Positions 30,793-42,449 of a stretch of 64,000 nt of DNA are shown piece by piece; position 1 is the first letter of the stretch, and the number at the start of each line of letters is the position of its first letter. The DNA is taken from assembly GCA_963575745.1 (NCBI GenBank), contig CAUYUJ010001420.1, forward strand, positions 35,001-99,000. Reading direction: 5' to 3'. The notes under the pieces are model-generated. The model was not told where the DNA came from. It was given only the letters and a program-made list of their open reading frames with translations, and did no database searches. Both the position numbers and the translations under genes were made by a program. The DNA comes from Prorocentrum cordatum. Its lineage: Eukaryota; Sar; Dinophyceae; Prorocentrales; Prorocentraceae.

Positions 30793-30920
30793 GGGGGTTT
30801 AGGGATGGGGGGTTTTGCCCGGAAACAGGGGGGGGGGGGGGGGGGGGGAAGGGTTCCAGCCGGGGGGGGTGGGGGGGGATTTTTTTTTTTTTTTCGGAGA
30901 GGGGGGGGGTGGGGGGGGCG
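29560..30920. repeat. C-run block, GGGACAGTGGT minisatellite, G-run block
   Basis: C homopolymer runs with AAACCGGGGGGGTCACTACC units (29560-29810), about 600 bases of GGGACAGTGGTG-type minisatellite (29845-30470), then G homopolymer runs (30485-30920), some over 60 bases. The ends are inverted: GGTTCGAACCCC on the left, GGGGTCGAACCGTAGTGAAC on the right. Lengths of such runs are unreliable in assemblies. Confidence 0.85.
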
Positions 30921-31144
30921 ACCTCCGGGTTCCGGAGGAAAAGGTTGGCAATTTTCCACAGTAAAGCGGCGGTGGATCACGCTCTCTCGGATATTGAGAT
31001 CGATTGAGATTGATAAGACATGGGTAGAAAGGACGATGAACAGGTCGATCGTAAGAACGATGGTGAAACCATGTCAATGAGATCGGTAATGTCTAACAAC
31101 GGTTTCAAAAATATTTGGGGGAGCCAGTTAAAATAATTATTTTC

Positions 31145-31345
31145 CCCCGCGCTGTAGTGCGCCAGTAGAAAAACAAAAGAAAAGCGGGGCAAACTGGATC
31201 GCTGGAGACGCCACCGCGACCGCCCTGGCGCCCTGCGCGCAGGGGCAGATTCCTGCGCACCCCCTTTTGGCGCCAGGCCACGCATGCCGCGCCCTGCGAC
31301 CCCAGCGTGGATAGAGACTGCGTTCAGGGACCACTCCCTGCGCAC
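31145..31345. repeat. shared 'leader' block next to the GC-rich satellite
   Basis: CCCGCGCTGTAGTGCGCC, GACCGCCCTGGC, GGGGCAGATTCCTGCGCACC, GCCAGGCCACGCATGCCGC and GTGGATAGAGACTGCGTTCA match the block at 5840-6125. Confidence 0.75.
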
Positions 31346-31369
31346 CGCGCGCCCTGTCTGGGTTGCGAA

Positions 31370-33720
31370 GCGGCGCTGAATATGCGAATGCGGCATGCCG
31401 CTGATAGGTTTGATACAACGGGGGCAATGTTTAACTCCAAAACCCAAATGGCGAAAACCCAACGTAAAAATCCATTATCTGATCGGAAGACGGGAACATG
31501 CCAATGTGGATATTCGGTACTGAATGCAAACATGCCAAGCGCCCAGCGCGCGCGCGGCGGCATGCCGCTGATAGGTTATATGCAACGGAACGGAATTTCG
31601 CGCGCGCGGCGGCGGCATGCCGCTGATAAGTTTTATGCAACGGGGCGAAATTTGATCTCCAAAACCCACGGGCGAAAACCCAATGTAAAAAATCATGATC
31701 TGATCGGAAAACGGGAACATCACCATGTGAATATGCGACGCTGGATGCACAACTGCCAATCGCCAAGGGGCGCGCGCGCGGCGGCGGCATGCCGCTCATG
31801 GGTTGCACGCAGCGGGGGCAATGTTGCACTCCAAAACCCTAAAGTTAAAACCCCATGTAACAAATCATTATCTGTTCGGAAGACGGGGACATCCCCGTGC
31901 GGATATGCGATACCGAATGTACAAATGCCAATCCCCAACGCGCGCGCGCGCGCGCGCGCGCCGCGCTGCGCGCGCGCCGCGGCCGCGGCCGCGCGGCGGC
32001 ATGCCGCTGATAGATTTCTACGCAACGGGCGCCATGTTTAAACCCAAGACCCAATGGCGGGTTCCCCATGTAAAAGTTCATTCCCTGATAGTAAGACGGG
32101 AACATCCCCATGTGGATATGCGGCACTGAACGCGCAAATGCCAATCGCCAACGCGCGCGCGGCGGCGGCATGCCGCTAATAGGTTTCTATGCAACGGGAA
32201 AATCTACAGTAAAAAAAGAAAAAGGATAATAAGGATAAGATAAAAATAATAAAAAACGAAAAACAAAGGAAAGTGTTAAATTATAGCCATGTTGAACTCC
32301 AAAACCCAATGGCGGCAACCCAATGTAAAAAATCCATTCTCTGATCGGAAGACGGGGACATCCCCGTGGGGGCATGCGACACTGAACGCGCAAATGCCAA
32401 TCGCCAACGCGCGCGCGCGCGCGCGCGGTGGCATGCCCCTGATAAGTGTTGCACAATGGAAGTGAGGTTGAACTCAAAAATCCAACGGCGAAAACCCAAA
32501 TGTAAAAATTCATTATCTGATCGGAAAACGGGAACATCCCCATGTGGATGTACTTCGCTGGGTGCACAAATGCCAGGCGCCAACACACACGTGCGGACAC
32601 ACGCAGACGCGCAGCGCGCGCGCGCGCGCGGAGGCGGCATGCCGCTAATAGATTATATGCAACAGGGCGAAATTTCGCGCGCGCGCGGCGGCGGCATGCC
32701 ACTGATAGGTCTTATCCAACGGGGCGAAATTTGATCTCCAAAAGCAAATGGCGAAAACCCCGTGTAACAATTCATTCTCTGGTCGGAAGACGGCAACATT
32801 CCCATGTGGATACGCGACAATGAATGCGCAAATGCCAAACGTCAACAAGCGCGCACGGCGGCGGCTGATAGACTTGATGCAACGGGAACGATGTTCCACT
32901 CCAAAACCCAATCGCGAAAACCGAATGGCAAAAATCACTCTCTGATCGGAAGACGGGAACATGCCAATGTGGATATTCGACACTGAATGCAAACGTGCCA
33001 ATCGCCAACGCGCGCGCGGCGGCGGCGCGCCGCTGATAGATTTGATACAATGAGGGGCGCTGCTGAACTTCAAAACCAAATGGCAAAACAAAAAAAAATC
33101 AATGCAAAAAAACATTCTCTGATCGGAAGACGGGAACATCCCCATGTGGATATGCGACACTGAATGCGCACGCGCCAATCGCCGACGCGCGCGCGGCGGC
33201 GGCATGCCGCTGATAGATTTCGATACATGAAGAGCCACGTTGAACTCCCAAACCCAATTGCGAAAACCCGATGTAAAAAATCATTATCTGGTCGGAAAAT
33301 GGGGACATCAACGTGTGGATATCCGACACAGAATGCGCGCGTGCCAATCGCCACTGAACTGCCGAACGCGCGCGCGCGCGCGCGCGCGCGCGCAGCGGCG
33401 GCATGCCGCTAATAGGTTTCATGCAACGGGAGCGAGGCTGAACTCCAAAGTCCAATGGCGAAAGCCCAATGGAAAAATTCATTCTCTGATCGGAAGACGG
33501 GAACATCCACGTGTGGATATGCGACATTGAATGCGCAAGTGCCAATCGCCCACGCGCGCGCGCGCGCGCGTGCGCGACGGCGGCATACCGCTGATAGATA
33601 TTATATATGCCACGGGGGCAATGTTGAATTCATAGACCCAATGGCGATAACCCAATGTAAAAATTCATTTTCTGATCGGAAGACGGGAACATCCCCATCG
33701 GCATTCTCCCGGTGCCGAGG
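31370..33720. repeat. GC-dinucleotide-rich satellite, about 13 units
   Basis: Units of roughly 150-200 bases: GCGGCATGCCGCTGATAGGT, CTCCAAAACCCAATGGCG, CTGATCGGAAGACGGGAAC, CATGTGGATATGCGACACTG, then a (GC)n run of up to about 30 bases. Several units are shortened. Confidence 0.9.
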
Positions 33721-34099
33721 TATATACAAGTGGCATTGATCGGCATCCATGGATTTTTTCTAGGGGGGCCATAAAACATCATATGCGGATTAATGGCAGT
33801 CGGGATCCGGGGGGGGGGAGGGGGGGGTCGCCATTTCTTTAACCGGGTTGAAACATTAATGCAATCGATCGTGACATCGCCCGTGCGATCTGTGATGAGA
33901 TCGATCGTGCAATCGACAGAGGTGGGTACTGAGATCGATGGTGAGACCCATCCATCAGGAGATCGACCAAAACCCGGAAACCCGGAAACCCGGGAACCTC
34001 GCCGCCCACCGAAAGCGGCCCAGAACCAGCAACTGGAACAACAATCCTTCAAGATCCACTGGGACCCCTTCAGTGCAAGCACTGATTGGGAAACAAGCA

Positions 34100-36000
34100 T
34101 ACCACAAAAACCTTCCAGAGGAAGTTTGTTGGATGGCTCTTGGAAGATTTCTCAAAAAAAAACCCTCGCACAACCTTTTTTTGACGGAGGTTCTTGCCAG
34201 GCCTGAAACCTGCCAGAGGAAAATGTTTTGGAAGGTGTTTCGGAGGAGCTCTTCAAAAGCATTCCTGCGGAAGGTCTGTTGAAGGTTTTTAGCAAGAAGC
34301 CCTCCTGACATCTTCCTGGGAATGTGTGTTTTAAGAAATTTGTTTGGGAGGCTTCTAAGAGGAAGCCCACCTGAACCCTTCCTGAAATATGTTGGAAGTT
34401 TGGGATCGTGCTCCATCACCCCCCCAGACAACTTCCTCATCTGACACAGGCTCAGGTTTGAAATGGGAAGCCTTCTTGCAGTCTCTTGAGGAAGGTACTT
34501 AGAAAGCTTATGTGAGGAAACCTCCAAAAAACCTTCCAACAACTTTCGTGCGAAATGTCTTTGGAGGATTCTTGACAGGACAGACTTGCAGTTCTTGTTG
34601 ATGAATCCTCCCACAACCGTCCAAAAACCTCCGGGGAAGGTTTTTTGGGACAGTTTTGTTGAAGAAGCCCTCCTAGAAGGTTGTCGGGCAGTTATTGTTT
34701 GGAGGAGGCCCTAGAAACAACGTGCGTTCCTGTGGGAAGTGGTTGGAAGGTTTAGGAAATATCGAATCCTCCAAAAACCTCCTTCGAAGAAACCGTCGTG
34801 AATCCTTCATGAGGAAGATGTTTGGATGGTTGGGTTGATGGGTCCTCCAAGAAGGTTCCAAAAAAACCTGCCCGAAGAAGGTTGTTGGAAAATGTTAGAA
34901 GGATGCTTACCTCAAATCTTCCGGAATATTGTTTTTTGTTCAAAGATCTTTGGAATAATCCTCAAAACAACCTTCAAAAAAAACGCCCAGGGACATATGA
35001 TTCGGAATAGGACACCCTCCAGCACCCCCCCTGATGAAGGTATTTGAACAGGTTGCTGGCAGGAACCACACAACAAGCTTCAAAACACCTTCCTGAGATA
35101 ATGTTTTGGGTTGCTTCTACGAAGGAGCCTTCCTGAAACCTTGAGGAAGTTGTGTGGCAACTGTTTTTGAAAATCCTCCAAAAAACCTTCCAAAAAATGT
35201 ATGGAGGGAATTACTGGACGGTTGTTCCGATGAAACCCTTTTCGGAACCTTCCTGAGCAAGGTTGTTGGAATGCTTGTTGTAAGAATCCGCCAAAATCAT
35301 TGGAACACAACCTCCTGGGTAAGGTGTTCTCTTGTGTCCGGAAGATCTTCTCAGCAAAAAGGAAACCCTTTTGAACCCTCCTGAAAAATATCCGACGGTG
35401 GTGTTGCTGAAATGTTCCAAAAACCTTCCTGGCATCTTTCTGAAACAAAAAACATTTCTTCAACCTTCATCACAAACCTGTTCAACACCTTCTGGAGAAG
35501 GTGTGTTGGAAGTTTGTTTGAAAGAGGCCTCCTTGAAACCTCCTGAGTAAAATTATTCAAAGGCTTTTCCAGGAATCTTAGAACAAATTTATCAGGGCGG
35601 CTTAGCCAAAGGAAACCCTCCTGAAACCTTCCCGACGGAGGTTTTGACAGGTTATTCTAAGAATCCTCCAAAAACCTTCCAACTTCCTTGTTGAGAAAGG
35701 TGATGATGAGAAAGAACCTCACTGGAATCTTCCAAAGGAATGTGTTTGAGTGGTTGTTTTGAGGAGCCCTCAAAAAACGTTCCAAAAACCTTCCTCGAGA
35801 AGAACTTCAAACTTTTTTGTAAAAAAGGCCCGCATGAAAACTTCCGGAGGGAAGTTGCCGGACGGCTCTCAGTATGAATCCCTCCTGCAGCATTCCTGAA
35901 AGTTTTTAAACGTTGTTGCAGGAATATTCCAAACACCAATCGAAAACTCTTTGTGGGTCGTTTCTTGTGAGGTCTGCAAGAAGAGACCCTCCTAAAACCT
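34100..36000. repeat. palindromic CCTTCC array, part 1
   Basis: Imperfect units of about 50-60 bases made of CAAAAACCTTCC, GGAAGGTTTTTGG and AATCCTCC pieces. Both orientations are mixed, so neighbouring pieces can pair. Open frames are artefacts. Confidence 0.85.
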
Positions 36001-36007
36001 TCCTTCT

Positions 36008-36073
36008 GAGGGGGAGGGTGGGGCTCACTTCGTTCGGGAGGTCACGAGCGAAGTGAACCCCACCCTCCCCCTC
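36008..36073. repeat. long perfect-looking hairpin
   Basis: GAGGGGGAGGGTGGGGCTCA then CTTCG pairs with CGAAGTGAACCCCACCCTCC then CCCTC with one mismatch in 25. The arms can extend to 29 bases with a second mismatch, leaving the 8-base loop GGAGGTCA. Confidence 0.9.
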
Positions 36074-36089
36074 AAAGATCGTGGGGGTT

Positions 36090-36295
36090 AGGGGTAGGGT
36101 TCGCATGTGGCCCCCTATACTGGGCTCTGTGTTGGAGACGGACGCTGTCGAGTACCTACTGGGTGCTGTGTTGAGAGCGGAAGCGCGGAGAACGGGCGGC
36201 GGGGGGCGAGCGGCGGGCGGATCGGGATTCAGATCAAACTCCGGAGGGCTCCCTCTTGCCTCGGGATGCTGCTGGATACTGGGTTCTGTTGAACA
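36090..36295. repeat. TGTTGGAGACGG-type minisatellite, left part
   Basis: CTGTGTTGGAGACGGACGCT, GAGTACCTACTGGGTGCTG and a GGCGGGCGG run; the same units resume after MITE C at 36471-36740. Confidence 0.65.
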
Positions 36296-36470
36296 TTGGC
36301 CGTGGCTCAATGGGGGGGTCACACATGGGGGGGTCAGAAAGGTCCCCTTTCGTGCCCCTTTCGGGCCCCTCGGGAGCCCCAGGGGGCTCGTTTAGGCACC
36401 GTTTGGGTACCTTTTCGAACCACCCTCGCCACCCCCCCATTTATGACCCCCCCATTACGCGGCGCCCAAG
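36296..36470. mobile_element. MITE family C, copy 2
   Basis: TTGGCCGTGGCTCAATGGGG on the left, CATTACGCGGCGCCCAA on the right. Flanks GTTGAACA and GTTGAGCA (7 of 8 alike) look like an 8-base target duplication. It interrupts the minisatellite on either side. Confidence 0.85.
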
Positions 36471-36745
36471 TTGAGCAGCGAGGCTGTTGAATACAAGGTG
36501 CTCTGTCGGAGACGGATGCTGTCGAATACCGAGTGTTGCGTTGAGCACGGCAGCGCGGCGCGTGCGGGCGGCGGGCGGCGGACCGGCGGCGGGCGGGCGG
36601 AGCGGGATGCGAGTAAGGCTCGTAGGGGTTCTGCCTTGCAGCGGGCTGCTGTTGAGTACCGGGTGTTGCGCTGGAAGCGGAGGCTGCTGAGCAATGGGTG
36701 TGGAGTTGGAGACGCATGCTGTTGAGTGCTGGGCGCCAGGATGAA
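36471..36745. repeat. TGTTGGAGACGG-type minisatellite, right part
   Basis: GAGGCTGTTGAATACAAGGT, GGAGACGGATGCTGTCGAAT and TGCTGTTGAGTACCGGGTGT continue the units of 36090-36295. Confidence 0.65.
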
Positions 36746-36779
36746 GTCGGAAGCACGGCGGGAGGGCTTCCCTCCAAAA

Positions 36780-39425
36780 GCCAGTCAAGAACGTTTCTCA
36801 GGAGGGTTTTCGGCAGGTGTTTGGAGGATCCCCACCCAAAAAGCTGGACCGAAACCTTCCTCAGGAAGTTGTTTTAAAGGCTTCCTTGTAAAAAACCTGC
36901 CCTAAAAGTGCCTCTGGTAGGTTTCAGGAAGGTTTCCTCCAAGGTATGATTTAAAACGTTGCTCATGAAAGCTTCAGGGGGCGTTCCCGCAAAAAAAATC
37001 AAAATACCTTTAATTACCAGGAAGGTTTCAGGAGGGATTCCTCAAACAAAAACCTTCCTAAGAACGTTCCTCAAGAGATGTTTGAAGGTGTTTGGAGGAT
37101 TCCTCATGACAGCTGTTATGAACTTTTGTTTGGCAGGTTTCAGGAGGGTTTCATTTGAAAACCGTGCAAAAACTTCCTCGGGCAGGGTCTCAGAAGGTTT
37201 TTTGGCGGATTCGTCTAAACAACATTCCAAACACCTTCCTCGGGAAGCTTCCGGAAGTGTTTCCTCCAAAAACCACCCCAAAATCTCCCTTAGGAAGGTT
37301 TCAGGAGAGGCTCAACCTAGAAACCTTCCAAAATCCTTCCTCAAACGGTTTTGGGAGGGTCTCCTTCTAAAAACCATCCCAAAATCTTCCGCAGGAAGGT
37401 TTCATGAGGGTTTTCTCTTAAACACCTTCCGAACATCTTCCTGAGGGAGGTTGTTGTAAGGTGTCCTCGATTATTAAAAGAAGCCTTCCGACAACCTTCC
37501 TCAAATACCCTCAGGAAGGTTTCAGGAGGGCGTCCTCCCAAAAAACATCCAAACACCTTCCCAAGAAAGGTAGTGTGGAAGGTTGATGCAGGATTCCTCC
37601 CAACAAACCAAACGAAAACCCTCCTCAGGAAAATGTCGGGAAGGCTTCCTCCTAAAAAAACGTTATCCGGAAGATTGTTGAAGGATCCCATATAAAAAAC
37701 ATAGAAAACCTTCCTCAGAACGGTTTCAGGAGGTATTCCTAAAACCTTCCAGGAGCCTTCTACTGGCAAATTTCAGGGGGTGTCCTCCTAAAAACCTTCC
37801 GAACACCTTCCTGAGGAAAATGTTCGGAAGGTTGTTGGACGATTCCGTCAACAAACCGTTCAAAAGCCTGCCTCAGGAAAATGTCAGGGATTTCTCTTTA
37901 AACCGTTCAAAAACCTTCCTCAGGAAGGTTGTTGGAAGCTTGTTGTTCCTCAGACAAACCTTCCAACAAACCTTCCTCAGGAAAGAGGCTCCAGGAGGGT
38001 TTCCTCGTAGACATGCCAGAATCCTGCCTCAGGTGGGTGTTTGAAAAGGTTGTTGGAGGATTCCTCCAACCAACCTTCCAAAAACCTTCCTCGGGAAACT
38101 TTCAAGAGGGTTTCCTCCTAACAACCTTCCACAACCCTTCGTCGGGAAGGTGTTCGGAGGATTCTTCAAAACAATCTTCCAACAACCTTCCACAGGAAGG
38201 CTTCAAGAGGGCTTCCTCCTACAAACCATACAAACAACTTCCTCCGAACGGATTCATCAAACAACAACTATGAAAACAAAAAAGCTTCCTCGGGAAGGTT
38301 TCAGGGGGGCTTCTTTTTTAACAAATCCAAGAGCCGTCTTCGGGAAAGTTTCAGGGGGGCTGTCCTGCAACACACCTTCCAAAAATCTTCCTCAGAAATG
38401 TTCTAAGCGGGCTGCCTCATAACAACCGTCCAAAAACCTTCCTCAGGACGGTTTCAAAGGGGGTTCCTCCTCAAAGCCTTTCAGAAACCTTCCTCAAGGT
38501 GGTCGTTGATAGGTGTTGGAGGATTCGTCGAAAGCACCTTCTCCTATAGCATTATTTAGGAAGGCTTCAGGAGGGGTTCCTCCTAAAACCTTTCCAAACA
38601 CCGTCCTTAGGAAGGTTTGCGAACAGTTGGAAGAAACCGACCAAAAACCTTCCTCGTAATTGTTTCAGAAAGGGCTCCACCTCGAAATCCTCCAAAAACC
38701 ATCCGAGGGAAGGTATCAAGGAAACTTCTTCCTATAAACATTCCAAGAACCTTCCTCCGGAAAGTTGTCGGAAAGTTCTTGGAGGACTCCTCTAAAACAC
38801 CGGGCAACACAATCCCAAAACAAGATTTCAGGAGGGCTTCCGTCCAAACACCTTCCAACAAGAATGCCTTAGGAAGGTTTCAGGACGGGCTTCGTCCTAA
38901 AAACCCTCCTCAGACCTTCCTGGGGAGGTTGCTTGAACATGTTGTTTGAGAAATCCTCAAACCAACATTCCGAAAACCTTCCCCGGAAAGGTTTCCGGAA
39001 TGTTTCCGCACAAGAACCTTGCGGAAACATTCCTGGGAAATGTTGCTGGAAGGTTGTCGGAGGATTCCTTCAACAAAATCTTCCATTTACATCTCCAGGA
39101 ATGTAACAGGAGAGTTTCTCCTTGAAAACCGTCCAAAAACATTCCCCAGGAAGGTGTCAGGAGGGTTTCATTCGAAAAACCTGCCCAAAAACCTTCATCA
39201 GGAAGGTTTTGGAAGGTTGTTGGAGGCTTCCTTCATGAAACCTTCCAAAAAGCTTCCAAGGGAAGGCGTAAAAGCCTTCAAGGAGCCTTCTTCTGGAAGG
39301 TTTCAGGAGGGCTTCCTCTTAAGGAAGGTTTCAGGAGGGCTTCCTATTAAGGTTTCTGGAAGGCTTCAGGAGGGCTTCTGGGAGGTTTCAAAAACCTTCC
39401 ACAGGAAGGTTTCAGGAGGGGTTGG
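36780..39425. repeat. palindromic CCTTCC array, part 2
   Basis: Around 45-50 units of about 50-58 bases: AACCTTCCTCAGGAAGGTTT, CAGGAGGGTTTCCTCC, AAAAACCTTCC. CCTTCCTCAGGAAGG is itself a palindrome. Units near 39300 are shortest and most alike. Confidence 0.9.
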
Positions 39426-39560
39426 CCGAACTGCCGCACCCAACTGGTTGTGGCGTATCATGGTGTATACGCTCTCCTGGACTCAGCCAAGAGGGCCTAC
39501 ATAATCCTGGCGCCCAGGACGGCCCTAGCCAGGCATGGGTGGTGATGTGTAGGTGGTTTC

Positions 39561-39809
39561 TGCGGAACCTCTGCTCACGACGTACCACTGGCGCGCCTTC
39601 CTCTCCTTGTTCTGGTGCAGGATTCGCTCCCCTGGCTTGAAGTCCACCACGCTGTGGACGTGGCAGGCGAGCTCGTACCTCTCGGAGCTCAGGAGAGACT
39701 GCAGGGCATGCACCTCATCGAGGACCTTGACGTACTCCGTGATCTTTCGGTGGTGATGCTGGCACCACCTCATGAACTCTGCCCTGGTGATGGCGAAGAG
39801 TACGCAATC
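39561..39809 (-). CDS. PKG-like kinase, exon b: end of cNMP domain A and start of domain B
   Basis: Encodes about 83 codons. DCVLFAITRAEFMRW closes domain A (the D-C-x-L-x-A-I-x-R signature that follows the cassette in PKA regulatory and PKG proteins). Then comes a linker helix ending KVLDEVHALQSLLSSERYEL, then the first strands of domain B, with DFKPGERILHQ and WYVVSRGSA. The acceptor is ATCAAG before GATTGC. The donor is uncertain: the frame is clear up to GGTTCCGCA, followed by GAAACC. It joins in frame to the exon at 27.2 kb, giving GSAEEKVWLADL. About 12 kb of intron follows, filled by the two palindromic arrays and the GC-rich satellite. Confidence 0.8.
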
Positions 39810-39905
39810 CTTGATGGCTGGGACAGAAACCCCCATCTTCAGTCCCGCCTCCCCGTGGGCTGGACCTGACTTGGGGGATAACAGTACCGATACCGCTACT
39901 CTGAG

Positions 39906-40010
39906 GTCGGGCACGTCCTCCTACAGGCGGAGTTTGGACGAAACATTTAGAGTAACAAACAATACGATAACATAGTCCAACTATTCCTCCTGTAGAGGGA
40001 CATGCCCGAC
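39906..40010. mobile_element. MITE family B, copy 3 (compact, 105 bp)
   Basis: GTCGGGCACGTCCTCCTACA then GG, against CCTGTAGAGGGACATGCCCG then AC: 22-base inverted ends with three mismatches. It lies 97 bases upstream of kinase exon b. Confidence 0.9.
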
Positions 40011-41050
40011 TCAACGCTACTCCGCGGCCCTCCCTCCTCCTCCCTCCTCCCTCCGACCCCCTCCCCCGACGGCAGCGCCCTCGGATCCCATGTGGTGGGG
40101 CTCGGTTAGACGTGGGGACTGCGCACTCACAGCCTCCAGGGATTGGGCGCACACTCAACCTCATGGAATGGGGCTCCCTGGCAAATCGTGCGGTGACCTC
40201 TAAACCCCAAGAGACCTCACCGCACGCTCCGTGACCGCACCGCTTTGTGACCTTGGAGGCCCCGACTGCCTGCGACATCCTCGCAGAACGACCCAAGTCC
40301 TAAAGCGTGCGGTCACCCCGAATACCCACTGACTCACCACACCAACCCTCTGTCTGGGCCATAGCCCGGATCCCCAGCGGCCGTTCGGCACGATCTGGGC
40401 ACCCCTCGGGAAGCTCCCGGCGAGGCGCGGCTCCTGAAGCACGTCCCGAGGCAGGGAGACCACCAAGAACCGACGAAACAGTCCGAAAACCCCCCAGGAC
40501 TCACCACACCGCACCGCCCGGGGGGGGGCCCGACGAGCTCCTCAGAACGCGGTCACCCCGAATCACCACTCGGGAGACTCTCCATGGGGGGGGGGATCCC
40601 ATGGGGGGGCAGGAGGGGATCCCCCCCATGGGGTCCCCTCCTGCCCCCCCCTCGGATCCCCAGGGGATCCTATGGGATCCCCCCCCCCCCTGGGATCCTA
40701 TCCCCCCATGGGATCCCCCCCCCCTGTGAAGAGCCTCCCGAACCACACGTGGCCGCCGCACCGTTTTGGGGGGCCCCCGGACAGAGAGGGGAGCAGCCCC
40801 GGCGGGCCTCCGCAGGCGCCCCCCCCCCCGGGGGCACGCCCCGGGGGGCACGCCCAGGGGGGGCACGCTGCAGGGGGGGGGGCTCCATGGCGCGGGGGGG
40901 GGAGGGGGCGTCGACCTGGAAGTCGGGCCGCGGCGCCGATAGAGGCCCCCGGCCAGCGAGTCCCCCTGTTCCTGCGCGCGGTGGTGGGCCCTCAGGGCCA
41001 CATCGGCGATGCAGGGGCGATTGGGGGTCGAGGCATCCCCCCGGGACCCG
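40011..41050. other. GC-rich intron DNA without recognised features
   Basis: Contains GGATCCCATGGGGGGG-type inverted pieces at 40570-40730 (a likely foldback around ATGGGGGGG and CCCCCCCATGG). No gene is seen. Confidence 0.4.
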
Positions 41051-41059
41051 ATTTTTAGC

Positions 41060-41232
41060 TTCTCCTCCTCCTCCTCCTCCTCCTCCTCCTCCTCCTCCAA
41101 TTGTTCGCTCCTCCTCCTCCTCCGATGTTTCGCTCCTCCTCCTCCTCCTCCTCCGATGTTTCGCTCCTCCTCCTCCTCCTCCGATGTTTCGCTCCTCCTC
41201 CTCCTCCTCCTCCTCCTCCTCCTCCTCCTGTC
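41060..41232. repeat. (CTC)n tract with CCGATGTTTCGCTC spacers
   Basis: CTC repeats broken four times by the same CCGATGTTTCGCTC (or CAATTGTTCGCTC) spacer, a higher-order repeat of about 35 bases. Confidence 0.9.
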
Positions 41233-41687
41233 CTCTTGGCACGAGAGCAGCGGGCCCCATGGGGGAAGCGGGCGGTCCTGGACCCCAAGGGGGACCCCCC
41301 CAGCACCGCGCTCCTGCCCCGAGCCCTCTGCTGACCGCTCCGGGGCCCGCGGGGGGCCCCGAGAGCCCGAAAACGGGGGGGAGCTTGAGCAGGGACCGGC
41401 CGTCCCGGCATTCCCACTGGCCTACCACGGAGGGTTCCTAGAATCCAGACATGCTCTAAGAGCAGCAGCTTGGAAGACTCAGAGCAGAAACTCGACGCGC
41501 TCAGACACGACAGCCTTAGCCAGAACTGTTCTACGAGAACACCTCGCAGAACTCAAAGGGCTCTTAGAACACTCCCCGGTGGGCTCACAGGCACGCTCCG
41601 CACGCTCCGCCACTGCTCGAGAAGCCTCAGGACCCGCTCCCCTCGTGGCGACCGCGGCAGAATCGGGCGAGCGAGGATGAAGGGGCT

Positions 41688-41842
41688 CCAGGACACACAA
41701 ATAAATACACACAAATAGCAATATTCACCATATTTTCCTATATTTTATGGGTTCTTGTCTTTCCCCCCAATTCCCATATTTTCCCATATTTTCTGGGGAG
41801 TCGACGACTAATTGTCTCTGTGTCTTTCTTTCCCTCCTGATA
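41688..41842. repeat. dispersed element P, copy 4
   Basis: CAGGACACACAAATAAATAC, CACCATATTTTCCTATATTT, TCGACGACTAATTGTCTCTG. It is followed by a lone MITE B left end at 41850. Confidence 0.9.
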
Positions 41843-42159
41843 GGATTCGGTCGGGCATGTCCCCGTACAGGCGGATCTTGCACGAAACATTACACATACT
41901 CCAACAAGCACTCAAAAAGATTAAGCACATCGTCCCCAAGCTACAATCAAAAAACCCTAACAAGGACGCGCGGCAAGGACGCAAGACCCCTGGAAGCCGA
42001 AGTTGGGATTTTTGGGGCGGCGGGCGACGAAAACCTCAAGGACGCAAGAGCAAGGAAGAGCAAGGACGCAAGGGTACCCTGAGCAAAGTCGCGAATCCTT
42101 ATTAGGGTGGTTGACTGTATGTCCTCCTTGGAGGCGCGCGTCCGACCCGAACATGTAGC

Positions 42160-42320
42160 GCATCCATCTTGTAATACATCGTTTCCCGAGCGGTGTGGCC
42201 ATAAAGCGCCCGCCACGACGCACATACTATAAGATTTCTCGGTGCGCGCGTCGCCCCTGGGGGGGCGACGCACATATAGTATGAATCATGTTGGGGTGAC
42301 GCCGATCTCGGGCGTTGGCA
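42160..42320. repeat. dispersed repeat with GCGTCGCCCC hairpin, copy 1
   Basis: GAGCGGTGTGGCCATAAAGC, TTCTCGGTGCGCGCGTCGCC and GACGCCGATCTCGGG. Relative at 55260-55460. The GCGTCGCCCC/GGGGCGACGC part folds. Confidence 0.7.
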
Positions 42321-42449
42321 GAACTGGGCTCAATGGGACCTGGCTTGATGATGCGTACTGGGGGACGCCCCCCCGCCCCGTTCCACTAACCGGAACTGCC
42401 GTCACCCGGAAAAAACCCAGCCACGGCAGACCTGGTTTAGTGATTCCTC

